A model generated the notes under the pieces. It ran no database searches and was not told where the DNA came from. It saw only the letters and a list, made by a program, of their open reading frames with translations. Shown here piece after piece: positions 42,101-54,567 of a stretch of 64,000 bases of DNA (positions are counted from its first letter, which is position 1; the number at the start of each line of letters is the position of its first letter). Origin of the DNA: Ampullaceana balthica (taxonomy: Eukaryota; Mollusca; Gastropoda; Lymnaeidae); assembly GCA_944989445.1 (NCBI GenBank), contig CALYLW010000558.1, forward strand, positions 62,001-126,000. The letters run 5' to 3'. The position numbers and the translations under genes are program-made.

Positions 42101-45100
42101 GTAACTAGATGAGAAAAGTTTTGCTCATGTTTGTAGGATTACAAGCAAACGAGATATTTAGCTACATAACATCATATGTTAGTTGTTAACACATTCTAAA
42201 TCATTGATTAAATGCACTCACAGTTGGCTGTAGTGTGGAAGGCACCAACCATGTAGGTGATTGTGTCACTATTGATTTGCTCATCACTTGAACTCAATTC
42301 TAGGATGGCATCTATCAAGAGATGACCTTGCTCTTTGGCATTGTGAGCTTTGCGATGTTGAACCACTTTCTGAACAGTGTTGTGAACATATTTTAAGGCT
42401 GCAACAAATGAATTCTTTGGTTATAAGCAAAAGAGATTTTGACAACTTTTCTAAAATGCTTCATCTTTTATCACCACATATCAATGCTTCTCAAATAGTG
42501 GCACGCGCCCCCCAGTTGCGCGAGGCTCCGTAAAGGGGGGTTCGTTTGACCTCAAATTAATTTATATATTTTTGTTTTCACGTTAAAGTTCTTTTAATAT
42601 TGTTTTCCTTTAAATCCTGTGCTCCTTTAAATCTTTTCTGCTACAGTTAATAAAGCTATTCTTTGTTGTCAATTGATCCACATTTCTTTCTTTTTTTATT
42701 CTCTTATAAGTTAATAAGGATACAGTGTTATGCAGAGGTGTACTTATAACAATTTTATAGACAAATGATACTATTTATAGTCGCATGGGGGGGAGCAAAA
42801 AAATTTTTCGTTCCTAGGGGGAATGACAAAAAATAATTGAGAAGCACTGCCACATATACACCAATATCAATCCAAATAACAAAATATATAGCAAAAAACA
42901 TTCAGATTCTATTTAGTTAAATGGTCAACAGGTGGCGCTTTTTAGCTTCAAGTCAATTTGCCTCTGCTTCTAATTCACTTCTAAAAATCCAATTGTGGAG
43001 TTCATTATGTTTAACCAGGCTAATAGACCACTCTGTACATTGCACGAAGGTTTGAAATTCAATTCACTTAGCATATTTTGGATTGTATGGTGTTATTTTT
43101 CTGCACACATTTATAAGAAATCATTTTTTTGAGATCTTGTCTACTTTGCCAATTAACTTGCTGTCTGCCAATTTGGATGTTGTTTGCATTTTCAAACTAT
43201 TTAAAAATGTTGGTCCTGTCTTCATTTAAAAACTTTATGCCCATTTGCATCTTTCAAGTAATTGCCAATTCTTATGCCTTATACTACCAACTATGTCATT
43301 GGATTTATCAATATTATTCTATTCTAGGCCTTTTTCAACTATTTGAATAATTCCTGTCTTAATCAACAACTATTTTTCAGTTTGGGTAATGTTTGCTTTA
43401 TTTAACTTCTGCATTTGGCAACTATTTTAAGATTTGGGTGTTGTTTGCATTTTTCAACTTTATTTCAACAGGTTTAGGTATTGTCTGTCTATTCTTATTT
43501 ATATTGCACTAATCTTGATTTGCTACTCTTCAAATTAGGATATACACATTAAAAATGTGTTATTCTCACCCTACCTTCATTAAATTGCTTGATCCTTGGA
43601 TCCTTCTCATTTGGAATGATAGGATCTGTAAGACGATGCTCCATCTCACCCCATGCCTGTAATACAATTGTTGAGTGCATGGGATAAAAAATGAAAAAAT
43701 AAAAATGTGTTTAAGGATAATATTTGACATTAACCTAATGATTTAGTTAATAAAACATATCTTAATAGACAAACATGAATCTACATACAAAATCTATTGC
43801 ATGGAAACTTGTTTTTAAAAAGTTGCAAAGAACAAATATATTGAACACAATAAAAATTGATTTTTTAAAAAAATGCAACATTGTTTTTGTAGGTGAAGGT
43901 GGCTAGGTAAAAAGAAATAACTTTTAAATATGATTAGTAATAATAATTATTTATTTTTAATTTTCTAAAATGTTCACCTTATCATAAGCATTCTTCATAC
44001 TCAAGACCAATTTTTCATCATTGAAGCTCTCCCCCATAAGTGTAAGCAGAGCAGACTTGATTGCAAAACTAAACATGTCTTCAGACAAGGGAATATGGTC
44101 CTGCTCCCCTTTATCAAGCCATTTTTTGACAACTGCATTGGAAGCCTAAAAAATAACATGTATAAAGATATACAATAGCGAATAGAAACATTTCAGCATA
44201 AATATATTTCATTTATATTATTTTTTTATAACAAGTTTTATTGAAAAAATACTATTACTTAAATAAAAAATTAATTAGGTTACAATTCTACATCTACAAT
44301 TCATCATTGAAAAGAAAGAGTAGAGAAATTATTTATTTTCATAAACATAACCACAACATGCAGGGAAATATTGACTTTAAACATCTATTTTTCTATCAGC
44401 AGCACTAGCACCAACGTACCTTTTGAAAACTTTCATAATAACCATGCAGTTTTTCATGTTCAAATGCACAATCGTAAAACTGCCTTCTTTTGCGGCCATC
44501 AGAACCATTGGCATATTGAATTGACAATGGTCCTATCATTGGCTCAAAAAGTTTAAAAAGCTCACCTGATAGAAGAAAAATAAGCTTTCAGGTTGTTACT
44601 GTATTCTTAAAAGTAACATGAATAATATAAAATAACCCTGGGTAAAAGGTAAAATAGTATAACGGCCCTGGTAAAGAATATTCCTTAATTTTTTAGTAAA
44701 CAGCTATCAAGTGATTTTATGATCAAACTTAAAAAAGGACAGGTGTAATAGACATTTTTATCTTTAACAGCTCTTTATAAACATAAAAATTAAACATATT
44801 TTATTAATAAAAACTTATGGTCCCTTACAAAGTATAGAAAATGGAACCCACAGGAATAGCTTCACTAAAAGACCAAAACAATAAAACCTATAATGATGAG
44901 ACCAAAGCTAACATCCTCAAGACATATTTTGTATTTTCAGCCTCAGGTGACAAGGAATTTTTAATAAACTTAAATAAAATATAAGAAATAGGTAACATTA
45001 CTGTAGTGTAGATGAAAGAGGTATAAATAAACTTCTAAAGATCTTAATAATAAACAATGTTATTGGTCCCGATGAATCACTGGCAAGGCTACTAAAAGAA

Positions 45101-48100
45101 CTAAACAATAAACTGTCACCAATCCTTGAATTACTTTCTCAAGCCTCTCTAAACCAGGGTAAAATTCCCCAGGATTGGAAACTAGCTATTGTGACTTCCC
45201 TTTTTATAAAGGATATATAACATACCCTGGTAATTATAGACCTGTTTCACTTACTAGTATTACTTGTAAAGTACTAGAACACAAAATATATAGTAGTATT
45301 GTTAATTCCCTAGACACAGATAATGTCCTGTGTCCGCATCAACATGGCTTTAGGAAAAACAGATCATGTGAAACACATTTAATTGGTCTAATAGATGATC
45401 TGTCTAAGGGCTAAGACAATAATAATCAAATAGATACAATATTACTAGACTTCTCAAAAGCATTTTAAAAGTGCAACACTCTAGTTTACTCAAAAAATTT
45501 AATTACTTTGGAATCTATGGTCCCATACATCATTGGATCCAAGATTTCCTTTTAGGTAGAGAGCAAACTTTAATAGTTTATAGATCTAAATCAGCACCAA
45601 TAACGGTTAACTCAGGAGTTCCGTAAGGAACTGTTCTAGGTCCCCTACTCTTCCTAAGTCAAATAAATGATTTACCCAACAGCATCTCATCCAAAACAAA
45701 AGTTAGGTTATTTGCTGATGATTGTATAATCTATAGAAAAATTAAATTATTAAAAGATAGCAAAATTTTACAAAAAGAACTAGATATGAATTAATAAAAT
45801 GGGAAACTAATTAATGTATTTCTATCCAGAAAAGTGTCAACTGTTAAGAGTAACAAAGAAAAATAAACAATTAAATGCAAACTATTTCATTCATGTAAAA
45901 CAACTAATTCAAACTAAAGATGCAAAATAGTTAGGAGCCATTATAATGAGAAGCTATCATGGAATCCAAATGTCAATGAAATTATTAATTAAAGAATTAA
46001 AAAAACTATCCCTCCTCTAAATTTCATTAAGTAGTTTACCCATTTTTGTAACAAAATTAAAATTGATTCACACTAAGAATGTGAAAAAATATATATCAAT
46101 GCTTACCTGGTCTGTCAAATACACTAGCATGTTGTTTGAAAAGATCTGGAGATGCGATGCTAACTACGTAGGTCTGAGCCCACCAAAATCCTGTAATGGG
46201 TCCAAACTGTGCATGAGTCTCCATTAAAAACTCATGCAAACTTCCCGCTCTGGCAATATCACTCAAGTTACCATCCCTGTTGAGTCAAATGTGATATATG
46301 AATTTGAAATACCAACATATGTTGGGGAAATAACAACATTTGTAATTTAAAAGAGTTTACAATTGTCCTAATTATAAAAGATATGGTTAATTATATTTTT
46401 ATTACAGTTTTATCTTAAGGGATTACTTAATCTATGCTGTAGATAATGTAAACAGATCAAAGTGCTGATGTCATCGGACATTTTTCAAACATTTCCACTG
46501 ATCAACAATTTAAATTTTATAAAATAAAGGACTTGCTATTATGATATGTATTGTTTTATTACATGCACTAACTATGTGAAGGACTTACTAATATGATATG
46601 AATTGTTTCATTATGTCTACTCATTATGCGAAAAACTTGCTGACATGATATGCATTGTTTTATTAATTATGTCTACCCACTATGTGAAGGACTTGTTAAT
46701 ATGATATGAATAGTTTTATTTTGTCTACTCACTCTGAAGTGGACGGGTCAAGACCTGGGATTGTTGTCACTTTCTTTGAACTCTGATGTAAAAAAAATAT
46801 ACTTTGATTAACAAAGTATAGCAAATAACATAATAAAAAGGTAAACAAAATGGTTAAAATTATTTTTTAATTCTAATGAAGAGTGATTTCAAATGTAAAT
46901 CAAACATGGGATTTTTAAGTTTCAGAAACTTTGAGGATAAATGTTATCATAATGATAAGGATTTTTAGCGCTATGGTGAACCCTGTGCTGCTATATGGAG
47001 CCGAGACGTGGAGAACAATGGCCGTAAACCTGACCAGAATCCAGTCCTTTATCAACAATTGTCTAAGAAGGATTCTCAGAATTTACTGGCCAGATAAAAT
47101 GAGCAACCGGGAACTGTGGCACCAGAAAAAGCAGAAGCCAATTAGGAAGATATTCTCCAGAAGCGGTGGAGGTGGATTGGTCATACATTAAGAAAGCCTG
47201 CTTCCAATATAACAAGGCAAGCACTGAAATGGAACCCACAGGGTAAGCGAAAAAGAGGCCGTCCAAGAAACACTTGGCGTCGAGAATAGGAGGCAGACAT
47301 CAAGAGAATTGACCATGATAGGAAGATCCTGGAGAGGCTGGCCCCGGATGGGGATGCCTGGAGGTTTCTCATAGGTGGCCTATGCCCTTGGAGGAATCAC
47401 AGACGCCGACGATGATCGGTGGATGCCCCTTCATGGATGAGAAGGCTCAACAAATTGTTTTTTTTAAATAAAAAGTTATAATTAATATCAGTATGTTGGG
47501 TTAACTCTTAATTTTGAATAATTTTTTAAATAAGTTTATTCTAATCTTTATTTGTGACTAAACACCCTACAAAAAACATGTAGTAAATTGCTAAATAATT
47601 TTAAAAGTTATAGAGTTGAGGCAACCAAAACCATCAAAAGCGGAAAAACTGAAAAACAAAAGACAAAATTTATTTTTGACTGGACAAAAATGGGCTATTA
47701 GCATAAGCTGGACCTTCCTGATTCTTTTTTAGCTCCTCTCATCTTTTCCTTATTGTCTCTTTCATCTTTTCTCTTCAACTTTCCCTTGCAATATTTTTAA
47801 ATTTGGCTCATCATTGTTTACTTCTTTGTGCTTTAAACATTCAAAATTACTTTTTAGTCTTTAAAGGCTTAATCATAAAGCTGAATTTTTATTTCTTGAA
47901 CACACAACAATTATTGAGACTAAGATAAAGTGTTATTGTTGTTCGTTCATCGTAGTCGACGATGACCACTCTCAACATATTAGGCCAGTGTTAGGCCACC
48001 TCGTGTGTCCTCTGGTGGCTTATTAGCCCTATTTTTTTCAAGAAATTTGTGTCCACCTGTCGGATAAGAGATGGATGGGATCTCTTCAGGAGGGTTTTGT

Positions 48101-49334
48101 ACACGGTCCTTCCTGGCTTGACGTTTGGTCTTGGCAGTCTGTTGTCTATTAGCCTCACAGATAGCAGCGCCATTCCATATCATAGAGCGTCAGGGTCACT
48201 GGCAGTTTTGAGTGTATCCTTGTAGTGCTTACGTGGACCTCCACGTGCTCTATGCCTTTCAGTAAGCCCACCATAGAAGAGCCTCTTGGGAAGGCAATGG
48301 TCGGCCATGCACACTACATGCCCCGCTCAGCGTAGTTGGCACTGCATGAGGCTAGTGTGGATGCTGGGTAGTCCTGACCTGGCTAATATTTTGGTGCATG
48401 GAACTATTTCCTGCCATGTTATATTGAGAATTTTTCTTAGGCTTTTGGTGTGAAAGTGATTCAGCAACCTCGCATGGCATTGGTATACTGTCCCAAGTTT
48501 CACATGCATATAGTAAAGTGGGGAGCACTACAGCTCTGTATACTTTAAGTTTAAGACAAAGTACACATATTTCACTATACACATACGTTATACTGTTAAG
48601 TTATACATTTAAAATTCGTATCAGTAGTGTTTAACTTAAAAACATTTTAATTTTAATTTAAACCAAGAAAATTTTCCAAAGACAAGTAGCCCTATAACTA
48701 ACTAAATTGAGATGATGATCATAAAAATTCTTACTGCACTGTTAACTGATATACCAAATGCTAATGCCAAAGCATAATGTCACAGTGCATCAATTATTCA
48801 TATTTAAATATTTATAAAAGATAGAAGAAGAAGAACGTGAAAAGGTAGGGGGGGGGTGTAAGTTGACGTTGTAGTATGAATGAAAAGGAGAGGGGAGCCA
48901 GGGTCAGAGAAATTCTTGGTTGGGTAACAAAATATATATTATTTAATTATTATTATACTAGTACTTAGTCCTAGTGCCAGTGCTATTATTATTATTTATT
49001 AATACTAGATTAGTACTATTACTATTACAATGTTAGTGAGTTATAGTAATTACTAAGTATTGATAGTTGATGGAGCGTAATTGTATTGTATAAGTTAAAT
49101 GAGTTGTGCCACGAGCCAGTGACTAGCTAGGTATTAGGCATTAGGACTTTTAAAAAAAACATGTCTTTTCTACGTGTACGTCTAGTTGAACTAGTTGGCA
49201 GTTGTTGACGAGTTCCAGTTGGCTGAGTTCGCCATTCATTTCAATTTCGTTTTTCTACTTACTGGATAAAGCCATATTATTGCAACGAGGAGAACTGTGA
49301 GAAATGTCACTGCAAAAATGACAAAGTCTAGCAT
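39108..49334 (-). CDS. CYP20A1: Cytochrome P450 20A1, complete, 12 exons
   Basis: Minus-strand exons: 49334-49263, 46782-46733, 46276-46107, 44565-44420, 44145-43978, 43656-43575, 42398-42222, 42028-41905, 41112-41001, 40587-40523, 39916-39767, 39210-39108. All borders are GT-AG and all phases agree, giving about 472 residues (human 462-470). The N-terminus [20 protein letters not shown] is a membrane anchor almost identical in pattern to vertebrate CYP20A1. The I helix has GAFHTTANL (about 279-287), the K helix has ETLR (338-341), then KFDPDRF (389-395). The heme loop reads [12 protein letters not shown] with the ligand Cys at 419. The canonical FxxGxRxCxG spacing and trailing Gly are absent, as in vertebrate CYP20A1. 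It is an ER-bound monooxygenase-type protein with no settled substrate. Introns carry a LINE, a hAT MITE and two tandem arrays. The promoter should lie right of 49334. Confidence 0.95.
41072..41286 (-). repeat. 68-bp tandem array spanning the CYP20A1 exon 9 acceptor
   Basis: Three units of 68 bases (about 41072-41139, 41140-41207, 41208-41275) plus a short remnant. Unit 1 is the first 41 bases of exon 9 with its acceptor (GTTCAG). The next two units lie upstream in the intron and copy the acceptor and exon start. The middle copy keeps the acceptor AG. The outermost has it changed to AAT. Use of the middle acceptor would read into a TAA after about 20 codons. Confidence 0.95.
41442..41935 (-). 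repeat. 46-bp minisatellite spanning the CYP20A1 exon 8 donor
   Basis: Eleven units of 46 bases. GTTGACCATA begins at 41449 and then every 46 bases to 41909. The right-most unit is the genuine 3' end of exon 8. The others repeat about 30 bases of exon (minus strand TTTGATGACCAAAGCTATGG then TCAACTAAG) and the donor GTACCATTG into the intron. Read-through from the first donor reaches TGA within eight codons. The left-most unit is the most diverged. Confidence 0.97.
42482..42851. mobile_element. hAT MITE (370 bp) in CYP20A1 intron 7, exact 8-bp target duplication
   Basis: Ends CAATGCTTCTCAAATAGT and AATTGAGAAGCACTG are inverted copies. CCACATAT flanks both sides (42474-42481 and 42852-42859), the 8-bp duplication expected of hAT. 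The inside has G-rich and C-rich subterminal runs (GGGGGG) and no transposase. Confidence 0.93.
44830..46075 (+). mobile_element. LINE fragment in CYP20A1 intron 3
   Basis: The plus strand carries Jockey/CR1-type reverse transcriptase pieces: [20 protein letters not shown] (about 44850), [20 protein letters not shown] and [15 protein letters not shown] (45233-45380), a degraded FADD box (LFADDCIIY, about 45708) and [13 protein letters not shown] (about 45950). Stops and shifts are frequent. It breaks off before the C-terminal region. The EKLSWN..VNE block matches the LINE at 59395-62150, so both are likely one family. It is antisense to CYP20A1. Confidence 0.85.
46930..47460 (+). mobile_element. 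LINE 3' end fragment in CYP20A1 intron 1
   Basis: Encodes [34 protein letters not shown] and NRELWHQ, then, after frame breaks, a [17 protein letters not shown] segment. This is the C-terminal tail of RTE/L1-like LINE reverse transcriptases. It is degraded. Confidence 0.8.
47945..48585 (-). mobile_element. Second LINE 3' fragment in CYP20A1 intron 1
   Basis: Minus-strand frames give [31 protein letters not shown] and [15 protein letters not shown], with a broken WAGHVV..-type continuation to about 47945. It belongs to another RTE-like LINE lineage than the fragment at 46930-47460 and is inactive. Confidence 0.8.
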
Positions 49335-49670
49335 TTTTAGATAATTATATCAATTTTTAGAAAGACATTTGAGAACTGCAGATGATTTGAAATTGAAATA
49401 ACTCCGAATTATATTGGTGAGTTGTTCCCAATAAACAGAACTCTTTTTAAAGGAAACATTTTTTACCTCAATGACAATAAAAAAATTTTTTGTCCAAAAC
49501 AAGGCATAAAACAAAACAGAAAAATATAAACCTCAACTCATTTTATTCAAGACTTTAACACACACAAAAAGTAATCTTTATTTTAAAAAGTTGATACCAA
49601 TGAATAAAAATGATTAAGTTAAATGGATTAAAAGGATAATAATTATCAATCTCATTATAATTCTTCAGCT
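49335..49670. other. Region upstream of CYP20A1
   Basis: The CYP20A1 5' untranslated region and promoter are expected here (minus strand). No repeat and no clear core promoter motif was recognised. Confidence 0.4.
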
Positions 49671-49962
49671 ATCTTATCTTATCTTATCTATACAGACGCT
49701 CCTTCTATGCAGAAGATAGTTGCGTCCACAGACCATGACAGATAATCTGTTGGCAAGTGATGCAGCATTCACATGCCACGGCTTTGTGGGTTCCACGCAT
49801 TGCCCAGCCGCCTAACACTATGTAGTGTTAGGTACCCATTCGGAGCGGGGTGACTCAGGGACGCCCTAGGCCCCGGGAACAAACCCTTGCCTTCACACGG
49901 ATTCGAACCCGTGACCATCGGTACGACAGTCCAGTGCGCTGCCACTCGACCACCGCGTCCCC
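49671..49962 (-). mobile_element. tRNA-derived SINE, copy B
   Basis: On the minus strand it begins GGGGACGCGGTGGTCGAGTG (A-box region), then GGGTTCGAATCCG (intact B box), the GGCAAGGGTTTGTTCCCGGG body, and ends with GAAGGAGCGTCTGTA followed by (AGATA)n. It is the best preserved of the three copies. The pentamer tail is like the LINE tail at 5391 and 59395. Confidence 0.93.
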
Positions 49963-49965
49963 GCT

Positions 49966-50149
49966 ATTCTGCAGACTCACGCATTCTCTTTGCTCCCAAG
50001 ACACGCACTAAAACATAATTTGGCGAAAGCCGAAAGTCGAAAGTTCTTTCTCTTTTTGTGCAGCCAAAGAATGGAATTCTCTACCATTACATATACGTAG
50101 TATTCCATACGTAGTATTCCAACTACCAAGTCCTTCAAGGCCGCACTTA
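49966..50149 (+). mobile_element. LINE C-terminus relic
   Basis: Encodes SSFSFCAAKEWNSLPLHIRS, the WNSLP motif typical of LINE ORF ends, then PSRPHL after a small duplication of ACGTAGTATTCC (about 50095-50122) that disrupts the frame. It sits directly between the SINE and the TIR element. Confidence 0.65.
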
Positions 50150-50150
50150 G

Positions 50151-51720
50151 GGGCCGTCCATAAAGTACGTCACGCTCCGAGGGGAGGGGGTGTAAGAAAG
50201 TTTGACACTTTGTGACAGGGGGGATGGGGTGTCTGGCCATGTGTGATGTAACATATTTTTTTTAACTACTTGTTTTTCTAACTTATTTATATTTTTTAGT
50301 AGAATTTAAATAGCTTTAAAAATAATTTTCAAAAAAATTTTGTGAAACAGAATTAGTTTTATGTCAAAATTGCTTGAAATGCGTATCACCTGAATGTGTT
50401 GTTCATCAATCTGAATTGGATGCAGCAGGACTGATATGGAAGGATCAGGAATGGTTTGACAATCATGTTCGCACCAGTCAATATTTCACTCAATGTGTTA
50501 AATATCAGGACAGGAAATGTTGCGACAAAGTACGAAGCTCATATTTCAACGTTTTACCTTCGAGATTTTTTCCTCCTCTAATCCCAATCAACCAAAAAAT
50601 TGATGGACTCAAAGCTTCAGAAAGAACAGATGCAGTTTCTCATAAAATTCCTTCCTTGTTTGTATAAAAAACTCTCAAATTTGATGACATTATGCCAAGA
50701 TCAACAGGAGTTTTCATGTCAAAGTACAACCATATGATTACCAGCTTATTTGATCGACTTTTCAAAGTATGTCACTTATATTTTGCTTCACAAACAATGT
50801 TGAAGAAACATACAGGGCAACACAGAGCTCGGGCTCAGGAGAATGTGCCCACCCAAACTGTTCAAGAATCAACTCAGATAAAACGCATCCATCCTTTGAG
50901 GGGACGCGGTGGTCGAGTGGCAGCGCGCTCGACTGGTGTACCGATGGTCACGGTTTCGAATCCCTGTGAAGGCAAGGATTTGTTCCCGGGACCTAGGGCG
51001 TCCATGAGTCACCCAACTCCGAATGGGTACCTAACACTAGTTAGGCGGCTGGGTAATGCGTGGAACCCACAAAGCCTTGGCATGTGAACGCTGCATCACT
51101 TGACAACATATCATCTGTTATGGTCTGTGGACGCAATTATCTTCTGCATAGAAGGAGCGTCTGTATAGATATGATTATTAGAAGATGCCCAGTGAATATT
51201 TTTGAATGAAACATAATTCATAGGACCATAATAAACAGATTCAATATAGCACAAGAGTTGGTCACATAATTTGTCAATCAAGTCAAATTTTTTGTTGTTG
51301 TCCTTTTTATTATTTAATCACTGGTTGAGGTCAAGTTTAGTTAATCTACTTCTTATCCTGTGTCAATAGAATGCATAATCGGAAGATCATCTAAAACTTG
51401 ACCTCACCCATTGTAAATGAAAAGGTAGCAGAAAAATGATTTGTATTATACAATTGTCAAGTCTAATTTTTGCAATTTTTGTTTTCAAATTCGATCTAGA
51501 TTGAGTTACTGCTTCATTGAATAACCGCGACAACTGTTGACAATTAACTATTCTACTATTAAAGTCATTTTTAATAATCTGATAGTTCTTTTAAGTTGGG
51601 GTGTAAGGGAAATTCGGCTGCAGCTCCTGCAAATCCGGAAACCCACTATTTTTAAAAATCCGGCTCCGGCTTCGGCTCCGGCAGGATTTCAGTTCAAGAA
51701 TCCGGCTGTTCGATAGCTCC
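50151..51720 (+). mobile_element. TIR element with a conserved non-transposase-like ORF, copy 1
   Basis: Begins GGGCCGTCCATAAAGTACGT as does 62491. Frames at 50374-50667 and 50692-50890 encode a Cys-rich protein (KCVSPECVVHQSELDAAGL, KDQEWFDNHVRTSQYFTQC) with a C2H2-like CHLYFASQTMLKKHTGQH. The same protein, broken in different places, is in the 62491 copy. A SINE is inserted at 50901-51173, and about 170 bases present in the other copy are missing there. The right terminal repeat is not found, and the end is estimated from loss of similarity. Confidence 0.7.
50901..51173 (+). mobile_element. tRNA-derived SINE, copy C
   Basis: GGGGACGCGGTGGTCGAGTG head, GGTTTCGAATCCC B box, common body and ATAGAAGGAGCGTCTGTATAG tail. 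It is nested in the TIR element. Comparison with the related copy at 62491 defines the insertion limits. Confidence 0.93.
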
Positions 51721-51766
51721 CTAATTTATATATAGATATGAAGACTTTCCTAATTTCAAAGCTTTT

Positions 51767-51967
51767 GCATTAAGGTACCTTTCAATTTGTGGAACAACAT
51801 ACTTGTGCGAACAGACGTTTTCGAGGATGAAATACGTGAAGAACAATTTGAGAACTAACTTTTCTGATGATAATCTCAGGTCACTGTTGATGTTAGGGAC
51901 ATCAAACCTAAAGCCAGAAATATCTACTATGTTGGCATCCAGGAAACAATTTCACCATTCCCACTAA
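51767..51967 (+). pseudogene. hAT transposase C-terminal relic
   Basis: A frame reading ALRYLSICGTTYLCEQTFSR, then MKYVKNNLRTNFSDDNLRSL and a stop. This resembles the hAT dimerisation region (CE..FS..K..K...R..L....L) found in transposase-derived proteins such as GTF2IRD2. The upstream part is missing. Confidence 0.65.
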
Positions 51968-51992
51968 TACAGGTGTTCATGTGCAGTGTATC

Positions 51993-54475
51993 CAGTGGCG
52001 TAGCTAGAACTTTTGCCGCCCGGGGCGGTCTCCAATTTGCGCCCTTTGTAGGGGCCGTCCATAAATGACGTCACGAACCGGGGGGGGGGAAGGGAGTCAC
52101 TCGTTTGTGACGATGTGTGACGAGGGGAGGGTGTTTAAGAAATGTGACGTCACGTCAAAACGCGCAACTTTAAATAAATTTCTACTTAAATATTTGATTA
52201 CTGACACTTTATTTAATGACGTTTTTGTAAAACGCCTGTTACGATATTAGAATGCAGTGTTACACTAAAAACATACTTAAATGGCAAAAATTTAATTTGA
52301 AACATGCTCATTTTCAAACAGAAAATACCACTTTGTGACGTTTTATTGAAGAGGGGGTCTAAGTTTTGTGACGACGTGTGACGATGAATAATCAGCCGTT
52401 ATAGCGTGCTTCATTTATGGACGGCCACTTAGTCAATTACGTTATGGTTTTTATAAATTAATAAACATGAATAAATAATTGTAATTGAAACGAAGTTAAG
52501 GTGGGGGACATTTTTACCATTGCATGCCATATTTATGTAAGCAGTTATAAAAGAATAAAAGAGGCCGCATAAGATTATATACCTATAAATACACATTTAT
52601 AAAAATACAAGATACTTTTTTTAAAGGCCACAAGAAAGTTACTGAGGTCGCAGCCCCCCATCCCCCTTGAGACAAAACATATTCCAAATTTACACCCAAA
52701 AAAAACAACATTATCAATCACTATTACTATTCTTTTATTTTGTATTTATAAATAAATTATTTTTTTTACAAACAAAGAAATTGTATACATTAGCAGTGGC
52801 GTAACCACGGCTTGGCATTGGGGCAGTTGTCAAGGGCGCCGCTAAATCTCTAATTTTTAATGTTTTATTTAAATAAAAGACGCCAAAAATAAATTAAATC
52901 AAGTATTACGCTATCAAAATTAAAATTATTTGTAATATCTTGTTCTATGGACAGTATTGCAAGATTTTGTTGCCTTTATTCGCTCATTTTGAAACGAAGA
53001 TAATTTTTTATCAACTTCAGTTTGGAGAAGCTCCTTTCACAACTAGCGACACTGATAGCAAAAGTTGAAAAAATTCATAGCAAAATTACAATGTTGGGTA
53101 CATAATTTTCCAATCTATACTGTTGAATAAATTTTAATAGATCAAGGGTGTCTTTTCCCCCGTTTTTCTAACATAATACCTCTTCTTGTAGTGTAGGTAC
53201 AGCCATAAAAACCTGGATACTTTTTCTTTCCATATTGAACTGTTAATGTCAATAAAGTAATTTATTTGATGTTCAAATGCTTCTTTTACATTAGTAGGTT
53301 ACATGGTATTATATACGAATATTTTCTTGCAAGGAAATGCAACTAAGCAAAGCGTTATTTTATTTTATTTTATAATTCCATCCATGGATAAAAACATTTC
53401 TCGTTGTACTTCTTGTTTTAAAGATAGAACCACGTCTTCTGAATTTTCCCTACTCATATTTTTCTCCTTCTAACTAGGCGTTCAGTTGATATCTCCATCT
53501 CTTCACAAATTGTTTGGCTGATATAACAGCATTTTGTATTAGCACATCTCTTTGTTCCATGCAATGGCTTTGAATTAATTAAAAAAATTACGGGTTCCCA
53601 TAAATTGAGATTACATAGAAGAGAAAAAGATTTCATTGAATTGAGTAAAATTCTCGTTTTCCTAGTTACTTCTTCAGATGTCAATTTTTCCAAGGCGCTT
53701 GAAAGGTTTAAAGTATGTCTTTTACGAAATTATTATGCCTATTGTGATGTTTATTAACAGAGAAATTTGAATATTTACATATCCTTGTCTTAAATCTTAA
53801 TAATTTTCCATAAAATAGACGAATTCAAATTATTTACCTATTACTTTAATTGGATAGACTTAAGATGTTTAATAAGTAACCGCATTTTAATGAAAAACAC
53901 ATATTATTTGTGCTACTTTAATGCAATAAAAACAAAATAAATTTATTTTTTAATAACTTACCTTACAATAATTTACTGAAAACTGAAACAGTAATATAAA
54001 TTACTACTTGCAAGTTAAACACAATATTTGAACCACCATGCCATGTAAGTACTTGTTCGTGCATCATTCTGCGAATGTCGAAATTCCACTTAAAAACCGT
54101 CGTGGCATTATTAATAGCACACATTATTCGGCCCAGCCGTTATGTGTTTTTTGGGTAGTTTTCTTATAAAAGCGTCATCTGTGACTTATACCGCTTAGTT
54201 TTCCAAACAAATGGATACGTTTATTGAGCGATTTAAAAATTTTGAACGATTTTGCGTTAGTTATAAAATCCACTATGTATTCAAACAAATGTTGTGCGAA
54301 TCCGTTAATTAAGACTCGAAATTACGATTTTTTTGTTTCACCTTGGTTTTCACCCTTCAAAAGAAAAAGGGCGTTTGTCGGAAATGATTGTACTTTTCAA
54401 ATGGCCACAAATGCCGCCCCTAAATGAGTGCCGCCCGGGGCGGACCGCCCCCACCGCCCCCTAGCTACGCCACTG
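51993..54475. mobile_element. hAT-like element with CAGTGGCGTAGCTAG ends
   Basis: Ends CAGTGGCGTAGCTAGAAC and CCCCCTAGCTACGCCACTG are inverted. CAGTGTATC occurs at 51984-51992 and 54478-54486, as a target duplication (two bases of uncertainty on the right). The minus strand at about 53700-52870 encodes a decayed transposase (EKLTSEEVTRKTRILLN .. KELLQTEVDKKLSSFQNER) like the ZMYM1-type hAT group. A second CAGTGGCGTAACCAC end at 52795 shows a further insertion inside. A separate MITE is nested at 52050-52427. Confidence 0.72.
52050..52427. mobile_element. MITE with GGGCCGTCCATAAATGACGTCA ends, nested
   Basis: Left GGGGCCGTCCATAAATGACG and right GCTTCATTTATGGACGGCC are inverted, with TGTGACGA..TGTGACG motifs at both sides. 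It resembles in outline the ends of the 50151 and 62491 elements (GGGCCGTCCATAAAGTACGT), suggesting one superfamily. Confidence 0.8.
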
Positions 54476-54567
54476 CACAGTGTATCAATGTATTTTTAAA
54501 TAATATTAATAGTATTAAATATATAAATAAAAACAACATCTGATTTGATTCTTTCTTATTTAGAACT

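Noticed and set aside
42288..42533. 81-codon plus-strand frame
   Set aside because: It runs antisense to CYP20A1 exon 7 and into a hAT MITE. It is a shadow frame.
49895..49962. Possible functional tRNA gene (A and B boxes)
   Set aside because: It is the head of a SINE: body and LINE-like tail follow, further copies exist, and no full cloverleaf with acceptor stem was found.
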